Shown: positions 35,438-45,977 of the stretch, piece by piece
Layout: each line of letters begins with the position of its first letter
How positions within the stretch are numbered: the stretch's first letter is position 1
Assembly (NCBI GenBank): GCA_029255685.2
Contig: CM055312.2
Span: forward strand, 79,924,369-79,988,368
DNA from: Silene conica
Taxonomy: Eukaryota; Streptophyta; Magnoliopsida; Caryophyllales; Caryophyllaceae
Length of the DNA: 64,000 nucleotides
Direction of reading: 5' to 3'
Made by a program: the position numbers and the translations under genes
Notes under the pieces: model-generated
The model's database searches: none
Seen by the model: only the letters and a program-made list of their open reading frames with translations
Told to the model about the DNA's origin: nothing

Positions 35438-35439
<2 letters not shown>

Positions 35440-35457
35440 ACTACGTGTGATTATTTA

Positions 35458-38400
35458 TCACAATCCTCCCTTAAGAAAGCCGACACAAAGCTTTCTCCAA
35501 GCTTCCATGTCCGGTTCACCTGCTTTATTAAATTTAGCTCTCAATTCTTCAGCATAATTAACCTGCCCAACACACCCAACTACCCATTAGTAATTTACTA
35601 CATTTAAATTTTTTAAAACTTTAAAAAGTGAAACTTGAAAAATAGAAATTAATTTTACACATGTATATATTTTCTTTTTATTTGAGCGGTTTAAACTTTT
35701 TAAGACAAAATATATTTAGCTTACAAAATTTTGTAGAAAATTTTAAAACGATTAATATATATATTTAATGACATATAAATGTCACATATATTATGTAATT
35801 CATAAACTTACAAAAATACTTACTCCATAGGCAATTAACAAACTTTGTATAAGATCCGTCTCGTAAAGAAAAACAATAAGTTTCTCTTGTGACGACAGGT
35901 CAGGTATACCTACTTAATTAGATAAGACAAGAATAAAAGTGCATATAGATCTATATATAATATTAAAAGGCATGTTGAGTACCTTATTGTTAAGTATTTC
36001 AATTTTCTAGCATGTTATGATGTCACCTCACCTCACAACCAATTACTAAACTACCCTTCTACATATACATAACTTTTACTAAAATTTAGTACAATAAATG
36101 TTATTATATCATCATTATTCTTAAATTAATTGTGCAAATAATATATATTTTATATTTTTATTAGTTAATTATCTAATCTTTACAAATTCTAATCCAAGTT
36201 TCATATTTTTTTAATTAAAATTGGCATTTTAGTTGATTGTTTTTGTACTAAAGCATGTTATAAATTAATTAACGTCCTAAAAGGTAACATAGATAGGAAA
36301 AATATTATCACATGTCAACCTTATATAAGAAATCTATCTATCTGTACAATATAAAATGCATGGTAATTGTTAAGGGATACTACATGCCACGTTGCACCTT
36401 TTCGACATATGATAAATAATTCCACACTTTTCCTTTTGTAAATTAAAATCGATTGAGAATTACCGAATGCTCAAAGTTGTTGTTGTTATTTTTTTCCCGT
36501 CTACTTTATAATTTTGTTGACATATAATTTCATGCGTTTTCTGACATATAGTATTTTTATTTGTAGGGTTCATTCGTGTACAATTTATAAAGCATTCGTA
36601 GCACATGACAACATCATAAAATGGATGTGAGATAGCGAAACACTAGCTAAGTATCCGTCTTTCTTGAATCTTTTGATATATTTTTATATTAAAATCGATC
36701 ATAATTAAATATTTATATTTCATGCGTTAAACTAACTACTTGTATTAGGTATAAAAAACAAACTAAACATGCGGGTATATTTTAATTGTATTTTCGAAAA
36801 ATTGTCATAAACGCCCCGTGATTTTCACGGGCAACTAAGCTAGTTGACAAATGATTTATCTTTCTCCAAATGAGTTTTATTTGACCCGTCACAAGCTCGC
36901 GATGAATAATACCGTCAATTTATTAAAAAAACAGTAAATTTGGCGTTATATACTTCCTCCATTCAAATCCATTGTGTAGTTATGCTTTATGCACAAATCT
37001 TAAGAGGTTATTAAAATACGATAGAAAGTATAATGGGAAGTGTGTTTATTGCTTTTTTTATTGTTTGTGGTGGAGTATGGTGGGCCATTTGATGGCATTT
37101 GGTATAAATAATTGATGTTTATAAGAATACTTTAGTAATTTTTGTGGCTTTATTAGGAAATGTGTAGTTTGGATATGAATGGATTAAAATGGAATAGATG
37201 TAGTTTGGATATGAATGGAGGAAGTATAAGTTAAAGTAATGGGATGGAGGCGACGTACCCCAATAAGAGCTTTCTGGAGAAGGCGATCGATGAGGTGAAG
37301 AAGAATGTCAGTGTTGTACTCGGGGTGTCCCTGAATTCCCATCATATGATCACCATATCTAAACATCTCTACTGCTGTTTTATTCGATCCACCTATCACC
37401 TCCACTTTTGCTGGCAGCTCCAATATCTGAACATGTAACACAACATTTTAAAATTATAATCTCATGCACGTCAATATACAATTTGGTTACTGCTGCCTTT
37501 GTTCCTCTCATTTGTTTTCCTATTCTATTTGAGATATTTTAAATGATTATTATTCTAACTATTTTAAGAATAAACTTGATCTAATAATTTGATCAATTAC
37601 ATGCAATTTAATCCACTTATTATTTAGCAATTCCCACCTCCTCTTTCTTTGATCTATGTACCACAATCAAAGAATAACAATTAACGGAACGGTAGAGTAC
37701 TTACTAGTTGATGCATATCGGCTTTCATGGTTATTTTCAGCACTTAACCTTCACGGCTAATGAACGAGTACTTATTGATGTGACAAGATTTTACTAATGA
37801 TAATGGTGGAGTAAGGGGGTTTGCGGGGTGTTTAAAATCTAATTAAAATTTTAAAATTTTTCCAAAATTGACTTATATTATAATTCTTTCGGCCCTCGAC
37901 CCTCATTGACCTAAAATCCTGGCTCTAATGAGTAATGGCTGATCATAATATATACTTCTATCCGAGGCTTGAAGTGTACACAAAAAATAAACCTCTCTTT
38001 CACAAGAAACTTTGGAGGAAAATTAATAACTACTATTATTATACTATAATATCTTTACTAGTTTTATACCCGTACAACAAATGTACGGTTTTGTTTTTAA
38101 ATATTGGTTACTCATAAATATGTGACTAATTAATCCAAATATAAATCAAAATAAAAATTAAGTAGATAATATATAAATTATTATAAATCATGAATTACTA
38201 AAACAAACCATTTTTTGTTATAAAATTTGACCTATTTCATTACTAATGTAAAAGGCAAATTTTATTTGTTATGGTTTCAGAATTAACGGAATTTTTCTTA
38301 GAAATATTGATCCCGTGTTTTTTTATTACCTACTTGTGTGTTCTTTATAACTGTCAATTATTTGATTATTATCAATATTGTCTCAATCTCTTAGGAGTAG

Positions 38401-41400
38401 ATCTACATGATCGAATACGATTAATTTGCAGTTTTTTAAGCATAATAAAATTATAATTTTCATATTTTCAGTTTATTTAAAATATTTTATTAGTATTAGT
38501 ATTATAATTAGTATTATAATTAATCATTAATATGCAACCTGATTAATAAACGTAATATCCCCACCTGAATATTTTTAGTTGACTTTGAGTTATTTAGGTT
38601 GGAATTCCCGTTTTGTTTATTTTTTTGTGCTGATTTTCAGTTTTCCTTTTTCTATATACATTGGACCGTTGTATATCGTATTTTACTTTATTTTATTTTG
38701 TTTGGTATCTTAATTTATAATTGATTTGATTTGATCGGAAAATTGGAGAATATAATGTAATTACTTTTTGGACTGTAATTATTTTTCGTGTTTGTAATTT
38801 ATTGTTTTTCGGATTTGATTTTTATATTTGGACTGTTCAATATCGTATTTTATTGTAACATTGTATACTGTTATTTATATTTTCGATGAACAATAATTTG
38901 ATCGTATCGTATTTTATTATTATAATGACGAAATGTAATACTGCAATCGATTACATAGTTAGGAATGAGAATTCTTAATTTAGGAGAGAGGGGAATTAAA
39001 TAAACTAAAGTTAGTGGGTAGTTTTTTTTTTCTTATTTCAATGAACCAATCAAAATGGGTTAAATTCTACTCCTTTTATAGAGATAGATTTTGTACGCGA
39101 CTCGCTATAAATAATGGAGAAACAGAATACACATCTATTGATATATTACATCAAATTCTTTAGTAATTGAGTTTAGATGTACCCATGTAAACGATATTGT
39201 ATTTTTTTTAGGTTATTAAGTAAAAGAACTCAAGAATTTTTTAATAAAACTCATAATTTTTAAAACAAAACTCAAAAAATTTATTATTATTATTATTATT
39301 TATTATTATTATTTTGATACGCAAAAGTTTAGGTTTAAGTGTAGGCTTTACCAATAATCCAAGACCATCCTTCAAAAAATAATCCATTATCAGGGCAGAC
39401 CACCAACCTCTTTGAGAACTAAAGTGGCGTTTAAATATCGCCTACCAACATGGCTATATTTTGATTCATTAAGAATTGAACACCTCACTTCATAGTTAAA
39501 AGGTGAATCAACACTAAACCTAGAACTGCGGAATCTAATTTTTTAGTTCAAATTACCCCACTCCTTTCTCTCCAATTTTTATCTTCGCCCTCATTAAGTT
39601 TTCAATTTAAAAGTAAACTAGTTTTTAGTACGTGCAAAATTGCACAGTATAGTTTTAATAACATCGATATAATGATTAAAATTTAAAAATGTTAAATCAT
39701 AATACATGTATCTTTTATACTCTACTTATTCTAATGGATAAGCTCAATATCTATAACGAATTCCTTTAGGTAGTGTTTGGAAATGCGGAATTGATTTCAT
39801 TGGAAATTTGTTCGGGATTGATTGTAGTAATCAAAATGATTGATTTAAATTCCAAATCCAATTCCAAAAGTTTGTTCGGGAAACCATGGAATTGGTATTA
39901 GGCGGGACGGATATTGGTCTAGGTCATTGGAAATTTTTTATTTGAAAAAAAATATAAATTTTCACGGAAAATATTTGCGATCAGAAACAATATCGAAAAT
40001 AAAAATATTGCGATTAAATTTGCATATAAAAATGACGTAAATAGCTAGTGATGAAATTGAAATGACTAAAATATAGTAGGAATTTGAGGCTCAAATTTTA
40101 TCCAGGTTGGAATTGGTAAGGAATTGAGTACAATTCCAATTCCAAATTCTAAAGGTTCCCAAGCACTTGAAATATCTCAATTACGAAATTCAATTCCAAT
40201 TCTAAGTTGCCAAACATGCCATACTATAAGGGTGTGTTTGGATTGAGAGAATTGGAGGGAAGGGGAGGGGAGGGAAATGGAGGGACTCAATTTCCATTGT
40301 TTGGTTACAATATATGGAAGGAGGGAAATGGAAGGGGAGAGAAATGGGAGGATTCAATTTCTCTCCATTAGACCAAACTATAATCTCTCCATTGTTAGTA
40401 AGATTTGGAAGGAAAACTATCCAAACAACCCATCTTCATTTTCCCTCCCTTTCCTTTCTTTCCCTTTCCCTTCCCTCCATTCCCCTCCCCTCCCTTTCCC
40501 TCGCAATTTGTTATCCAAACACACCCTAAGAGTATTATTATCTTAACAAAATGTTCTAAAATCTACTTAACAAAGAGTTTTATAGTTCTTTTATTTTGTT
40601 AACTTTTTGCAGATCTATTTTTAAAATTGAAAATTAAAACATTACTATTTATTAACAATTTTTTGTTGAAAACTATTTCTTTTTCAAAAAAATTACTGAA
40701 ATTTAGTAATATCTCAAAAATTTGTTATTATGAATTATGATGGTCAAAATGTTAAAATTTGTTATTATGCAATATAAATGGAATTGAGGATGGTGGTTTT
40801 GTATTGATTATTTAATGAAATTCTATTATCAAAGTTGGTTTTAATAAATTAATTACATATTTTTTGTAGTGGGTCCTACTTTATTTAAAAAATAAAAATA
40901 AAAGAAAATAAATGTAATGATGTGGACGCACGAAATTGCATGAAATGTTCCTGTATTAATATAGATAAGATTTGTTGTATTTTCTTCTTTACCTTGTTCA
41001 ATTATTTTATTTGAAAAACCATATTTTTATGTATTAGAGTCATACTTCTCTTTCCTCTAAACAAGTTTGCCTCTTAATATAGTACATAAATTTTAGAATA
41101 AGACGGTCTATATCATAAAAAGTCCACTTTTATAATAAATTTGCTCATTTAGTGCTAATAAATGAGTTTTCTTTTTTATATAATGAGACCGTCTCATACA
41201 ATAGTTACTATATATAAACACCATTAAAATCATAAATCGAACATGTAAATTCTTTTTATACAATCGTTTCACGCGCGACCAAAAATATATGACCAAGGTG
41301 GTCACTATCTACCAAAAATGTAATAAGTATTTATTAAAAAGTGGTAATATTTTATCAAAAATACGATAAAAACAGTCGCAAAAACATTTTTTTTGCTGAA

Positions 41401-44400
41401 TTATGAATAATGTTGAAAATTGAGATTAAGTTACAATGCCTAGGAGACTACTGCAGTAGAAGCAAATGGAATGATAATTGATAATTGAGATTCATGAGAG
41501 ATGTACGTAGTTTTTACTAGTAATATACTAACCTCATCTTGGTGACATTCAATAATGTTGAGCATGGTGGAAATTTGGTGGTTTGGCAAGCCTTGGTTTG
41601 ATGAAGCTGACAAATTAATCGTCCTTAGCCCTATGTCCCAGCCCGATTTAGATCGACCCGTTCGTCCTCCCAGTGATCGCCCAAGAATCTGATTCATAAT
41701 CATATTTCCGACTAAGAAATCAGTATTAACTAAAACATACAACATACATTTGTAATTCTACCAAACAAATAATAACAACATAACTCGTATATAATCGTTT
41801 ACTTTTCAATAACACAAAATAAAAATTGTGAGCCGGAAATTAACCTGTACAGAAGAATTAAGACATGTAAACAACCGACATAGCACATCTTAGCTTTTAG
41901 AGTCCAAGAGACCAAATCAAAATGACCTTTTGATGTTCAACTTTTGTGGTTTGTCCAATTTTCTATCAATTTTAAACGTACTTATAATGATTTAGGCTTA
42001 TTTTCGGACGTACATGCAAATGTATGAAGTGACATGTTAATGACATTCAAGGGTGGAACTACATGATGACAAATAATAATAATTTTGATTTCCAAGTTTA
42101 TTGCCATTACATTTTTGAAACAATGAAATATGGAATTAATAATATACGAGTGCAATTTTTTTAATATGTACATAAGGGAACACATTAATAATTTAAATGT
42201 AGTAAAATTTATAATATATTCTCATAAGTTATTAAAGTATACATTCATTTTTACATAATAATATAGTTCTCGTACAAGTACATTTTTTTAGCTGGTGGTA
42301 TTAGCGATTATATCAATTAAATTGTTATTTATTTAACTCCATTAGAAATTTAATAATAAAATCAACTATTGATAATGTTTCATATTAAGAGTGATTTAGG
42401 CAAATAAAATCATGGTGGGAACTAAAGAGTTTGTACTAATATCAGTAATATGTACGGTTATTATTAAGGAGATTATATTATTTATTTATAATTTATATTT
42501 ATATATGGTATATAAAGAAAAAAGGATGATAATGGAATCAATTAATGAGATTACGGACCGCTTATTAATTTAGGGAGTCTTATCAATTGGTGAATATGGA
42601 AAATTTAGAATTTTGTTATTTTTTTTAGTAAATAAGGGTCCGGATCTTACCATATTTAGATAACGGCGCACTTAAAAAAGTGGTAGGATTTTTCTAACGT
42701 GTGTTTAAGGGCACATGATAATTAGGGCACATGATAAATATATTCTCGACAATATTTCCTTACTTAATTTCTTATCATGTGCTTTAAGGATACATGTTAG
42801 AAAATCCGAAAGTGGTATACTTATGCGGTGACAGTTTAGCGAGCCAGGCCGTGCTTCGTGCCAGCCCGTCGTGCTTGATTGATAATCTCGCTCGACCGAA
42901 GCACAGGTGGCGGGTCAGCGGGCTTGACCTGTGCCTGCCCTACATCTTAAAATTATACTGTGGCACGATCGCGTACCGTGCCACCGTCGTACTTAGACTA
43001 TTTTCAAGTGTTTTTTAGTTATCACTCTTAATCTATCGTGTCAAGCTGGGACGGGCAGTGCCGATGCAAGCTTTTTCCCATTTTTAGCGTTGTGGCTCGC
43101 CAGTGGCCTGTGCTGCTTGGCCCGTCTCTAGACCATGCGTGTTCTAGTTAGATTATAATCCAATTTTTGTAAGGAAAAAAACGTATGGCTGTTTGTACTA
43201 GGGCTGGTAAAGAGTGCGGGTCGGCATTGGCAACCCGGACCCGACCCGCCATTAAACCCGGATTTAACCCGCCCCGCCTCACCCGGGTCCAAACCCGTCC
43301 CGGCCCGTGTATGTGATGTAACCGGGTCCGGGTCCAATTTCTAGAGCCCGGCCCGGAAGCTGACCCGTAGACCCGCCCAAAACCCGCCAGACCCGCCCCC
43401 AACCCGCCCTAGGCCCGCCTCAGACCCGCCTCAGACCCGCCCCCAACCTGCCCTCGGGCCGGGTCCGGGTTACACTTCTCAATAACCGGGCCCAACCCAT
43501 CCCGGACCCGCCCTGTCCCCGGGCCGTGTCCGGGTCCTCATACATTGAACCCGCACCGCCTCTCGACCCGTCCCGGACCCGGCCGACCCGCACTATTGAC
43601 CACCCCCAGTTTGTACCCAAAAGAAAGAATCAGTAATGGCTGTTAGTTGTTATAAAACGGTAGTTTAACTCAAAGTCAAACCAACCATAATTTCACAAAA
43701 GTTGTTTTCTGATTTCAGTTTATTAACATTAGAAAGAGACAAGTTACACCAAATTCACAAATTATGGCATCAATTGGGCAACATTGTCATCATAATACAT
43801 ATTTTAGAAATTAGTAACATAATGCCAAAGATGCATTACGTTGATTGTCTGTGAAACATACGCTATAAATGTTCATTAGGAAATAAATAATGCCTATACT
43901 TTTTTAGGAAGCTAGGCTTTGGGGCAATGACCCTCAGGATTAAATTTTTGATACGTTATTTACGTGTGTCTAAAGAAATATTTTTATATTTTGAATTTTT
44001 TTCCAATATTAGTTGATATTTAAATAAAAAAAGGGGAAAAAAATTGGCATTTAGATGTATTTTTTCAAAAATAACATTTTCTCTAAAATAGTACAAAGTA
44101 TATATAAAAATAATGACTAAAAGAATATAATACATTTTAAAGGTTATGGACTTATGGGTTTTGAAAGAGGTAACATAGAGGTCATAAACTAAGACCCAAA
44201 AAATTATCAATATTATGTAGCTATGACTACGACAACTCGCCATCAACTATGTCATAAATTGATAACTAGAGTATATAATTTATAAAAATTTATGTCGAAA
44301 ATTTCATGGGGGCACATGCCCACCCGAACCCCCCTATATCCGCCCCTGTTTCGGCGTTGTTGCATACCAAAATTTGTACTCGAATAAGGTTACCCTGGCC

Positions 44401-45101
44401 TGGAGTACATAATTCTATTTTACCATAATCATAGAATTATTCACAATGTAATTGTAATTGTTATGCTCAAGACAATTTAGACGCAATATCATCTAGAGTA
44501 TTTTTAAATAGCTTCACGAATATGTAAAAACTTACCGTTTCAAATATAGATATGGACTAAACTCGAAAGATGAGACAATTAAATAATTTACATACTCGAA
44601 TTTAAAATAAGAATGAATAATACTACAAATAAGTCTAGTAGTCTCTCCCCCTCATTTATTTGTAGCTATTTTATTCTTTGTGAGAATATTAGAATAAAGG
44701 GAGTAACGTAAATATTGTATAATGTAAAGAAAAGAATGAACCTGGTGACCAAAACAAATGCCAAGAACCTTAATCTTGAAAAAATCCAATTGATGAAGAA
44801 GAGACAAAAGTTTACAAATCCAAAGTTCATTAGAATGAGCATCACTACAACTCCCAGTAATCACAAATCCATCATACTCTTGTATTTCCTCATCATTTGG
44901 GAATTCATTTCTCGATACTTTAAATACATTCCATATTTCACCCTCTTCACTCAACATTCTCTCAAAAACCCCTAAATACCCTCCATACTTCTCTTTTATA
45001 TACCCTGATTCTTCTGCACAAAGTAATACCCCATACCTTTTTCCTTTCACATTCCCATTCTCATTCCCTCTCAATTCCTCCTTTTGCCCTTCATAAATCA
45101 T
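35458..45101 (-). CDS. GGP: Class I glutamine amidotransferase-like protein (gamma-glutamyl peptidase type), 4 exons
   Basis: Exons in coding order: 44742-45101, 41533-41688, 37259-37426, 35458-35562. They join in phase 0 with GT-AG introns to give 262 aa. The class I triad is visible: Cys116 in GICFGHQ, His206 and Glu208 in GIQGHPEYN. YGGYLGVFERM, EYDGFVITGSCSDAH and IIECHQDE match the plant GGP family, which hydrolyses gamma-glutamyl bonds of glutathione conjugates in the cytosol (glucosinolate and camalexin pathways in Arabidopsis). The exact substrate here is unknown. The ATG at 45101 is chosen as the first in-frame ATG; a further GTG upstream is not needed. The N-terminus has a 20-residue charged extension before RYGVLLCAE. 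There is no transit peptide. Introns of 3053, 4106 and 1696 nt carry two MITEs, two Helitrons with three MITEs, and one Helitron plus one MITE respectively. Confidence 0.93.
35950..36843 (+). mobile_element. Non-autonomous Helitron H2 in amidotransferase intron 3
   Basis: Starts TCTATATATAATATTAAAAG after A (35949). Ends CCCGTGATTTTCACGGG hairpin, CAACTAAG, CTAG (36843), then T. The TCTATAT...ATATTAAAAG start is common in plant Helitrons. Length 894 bp; no coding sequence. Confidence 0.82.
36953..37224. mobile_element. Stowaway MITE near exon 3 of the amidotransferase gene
   Basis: CTTCCTCCATTCAAATCCA and TGGATATGAATGGAGGAAG ends with TA on both sides (36951-36952, 37225-37226). The right end carries an extra partial copy of TAGTTTGGATATGAATGGA just inside. 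It ends 35 nt before the exon 3 donor site (37258). Confidence 0.82.
38058..39084 (-). mobile_element. Non-autonomous Helitron H3 in amidotransferase intron 2
   Basis: On the minus strand it starts TCTCTATAAAAGGAG (39084, after A) and ends with the hairpin AACCGTACATTTGTTGTACGG, then GTATAAAACTAG (38058), then T. Its end closely resembles that of H1. Length 1027 bp; no Rep/helicase sequence. A TCTAT start 4 nt further out is also possible. Confidence 0.78.
39281..39313. repeat. (TTA)n microsatellite
   Basis: About ten TTA units with one interruption, in amidotransferase intron 2, between Helitrons H3 and H4. Confidence 0.85.
39769..40220. mobile_element. MITE, probably PIF/Harbinger or hAT
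   Basis: GGTAGTGTTTGGAAATGCGG at the left matches, inverted, the right end CCAAACATGCC. Subterminal sequences are CAATTCC/GGAATTG rich. The left flank is TTA but the right is ATA, so the duplication is not intact. Confidence 0.5.
40230..40526. mobile_element. Tourist-like (PIF/Harbinger) MITE
   Basis: GGGTGTGTTTGGAT and ATCCAAACACACCC are perfect 14-bp terminal inverted repeats. TAA flanks both sides (40227-40229, 40527-40529). The body is a purine-rich (GGAGGGAAATGG) arm and its pyrimidine-rich inverse, so the whole unit can fold as a hairpin. Open frames here are only the result of this composition. Confidence 0.85.
42687..42807. mobile_element. Short inverted-repeat MITE in amidotransferase intron 1
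   Basis: TTTCTAACGTGTGTTTAAGG at the left pairs with CTTTAAGGATACATGTTAGA at the right over about 33 bp. The inner GCACATGATAA/TTATCATGTGC parts are exact. At 121 bp it is almost all hairpin. No clear duplication was assigned. Confidence 0.6.
42820..43140. other. GC-rich MITE-like remnant
   Basis: A GC-rich island (GCGAGCCAGGCCGTGCTTCG near the left, TGGCTCGCCAGTGGCCTGTG near the right) with loosely inverted ends. The texture is like the hAT MITE just downstream. Borders were not found. Confidence 0.35.
43199..43608. mobile_element. GC-rich hAT MITE with 8-bp target duplication
   Basis: Left end TAGGGCTGGTAAAGAGTGCG and right end CGCACTATTGACCACCCCCA are imperfect inverted repeats. GTTTGTAC flanks it exactly at 43191-43198 and 43609-43616. 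The 410-bp body is packed with CCCGCC/GACCCG motifs and strongly GC-rich in an AT-rich intron. Two minus-strand frames of Gly/Arg-rich sequence here are composition artefacts. Confidence 0.85.
43617..44741. other. Rest of amidotransferase intron 1
   Basis: AT-rich. A piece at 44300-44350 (GGGGGCACATGCCCACCCG) is a motif often found beside plant TEs. There is no coding signal beyond the exon at 44742. Confidence 0.45.
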
Positions 45102-45977
45102 ATTCACCGTTTCGTTTCCACAAATAAAAGCGAAGGGGAATTAATATTATGGAGGGAAATAAAAGTTATAACATACTTCGTCGATGTGATGGAGAAATAA
45201 GAGATGTAGGGGGTTTAAATATTGGTTTTTTGTGGTGGAAACGTTTAAAGAAAGTTCTATTCCATATTAAGGTAAGGAATAAAACAGAGAGATGAATAAT
45301 TATGAATTAAATAAGTAATTGCGGACTACAAACATTAAAAAAAATTAAAGTACGGGTAAAAGACTTGGTGGGTTTGGTAATAGAAGAGAGAAATGAATAA
45401 AATAAGAATAAAAGTTTCCAAAATAGAAAATGGAAAAAAAATCTGAATAATCCACTTTAGTAAATAGGGAAAAAAATATAAAACAGGAGGAAAGTATTTA
45501 GAATAATCCGTTTAAAGAAATATCAACCTACTTTTACCAAATAGGTGAATCATAATAATCCTCAAAATAAAAATTTATATATTACGGTTTTACATTGTGA
45601 GGCACTCCATTTAGTAATATGATAACTAGAAGTCATTATATAGGCTAAAAAATTACAAAAACGAGCGATAGAGTATTAAATATGAAAGATAACGAGATAC
45701 TATAACATAGGTACTACGAGTAGTTTATTATGGAGTATAGTTTATTTAGGTTGAATGATTACTATCAATCCTTACTATAGTTTCTAAGATTATTTTTTGG
45801 GTGAATTACTTTCTATGATACTTCTACTATAGTCTATATATATAGCATCTTATATATTCATGATTCCTTACCATTTTATAACGGAAGAATCTCCAAATCA
45901 ATAATTTTTTTTTCCAGTTTTAGAGCATTTAATGGAGCAAGGTCATGGTAGGAAATGTTAGAATCTTTTGAAGGTAA
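45102..45977. other. Upstream region of the amidotransferase gene
   Basis: This is the minus-strand promoter and 5' UTR. A possible TATA-like AATATTTAAACC sits near 45217-45228, but several AT-rich candidates compete. I found no TE with set ends between the ATG and the Helitron end at 45978. Confidence 0.4.

Larger units (their letters stand above)
39618..40965 (-). mobile_element. Non-autonomous Helitron H4 in amidotransferase intron 2, carrying two MITEs
   Basis: On the minus strand it starts TCTATATTAATACAGGAAC (40965, after A). It ends ACTGTGCAATTTTGCACGT, ACTAAAAA, CTAG (39618), then T. Two MITEs (39769-40220 and 40230-40526) lie inside and make up 749 of its 1348 bp. Without them it would be about 600 bp, like H1. 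Confidence 0.76.

Noticed and set aside
40277-40602. Overlapping plus-strand frames rich in Phe, Pro and Ser
   Set aside because: They come from the purine and pyrimidine arms of the Tourist-like MITE at 40230-40526.
43128-43620. Gly/Arg-rich minus-strand frames
   Set aside because: They reflect the GACCCG repeats of the hAT MITE at 43199-43608; no start context, splice sites or family match.
45102-45107. Upstream GTG start for the amidotransferase
   Set aside because: Plant nuclear genes start at ATG; the ATG at 45101 is two codons downstream in the same frame.
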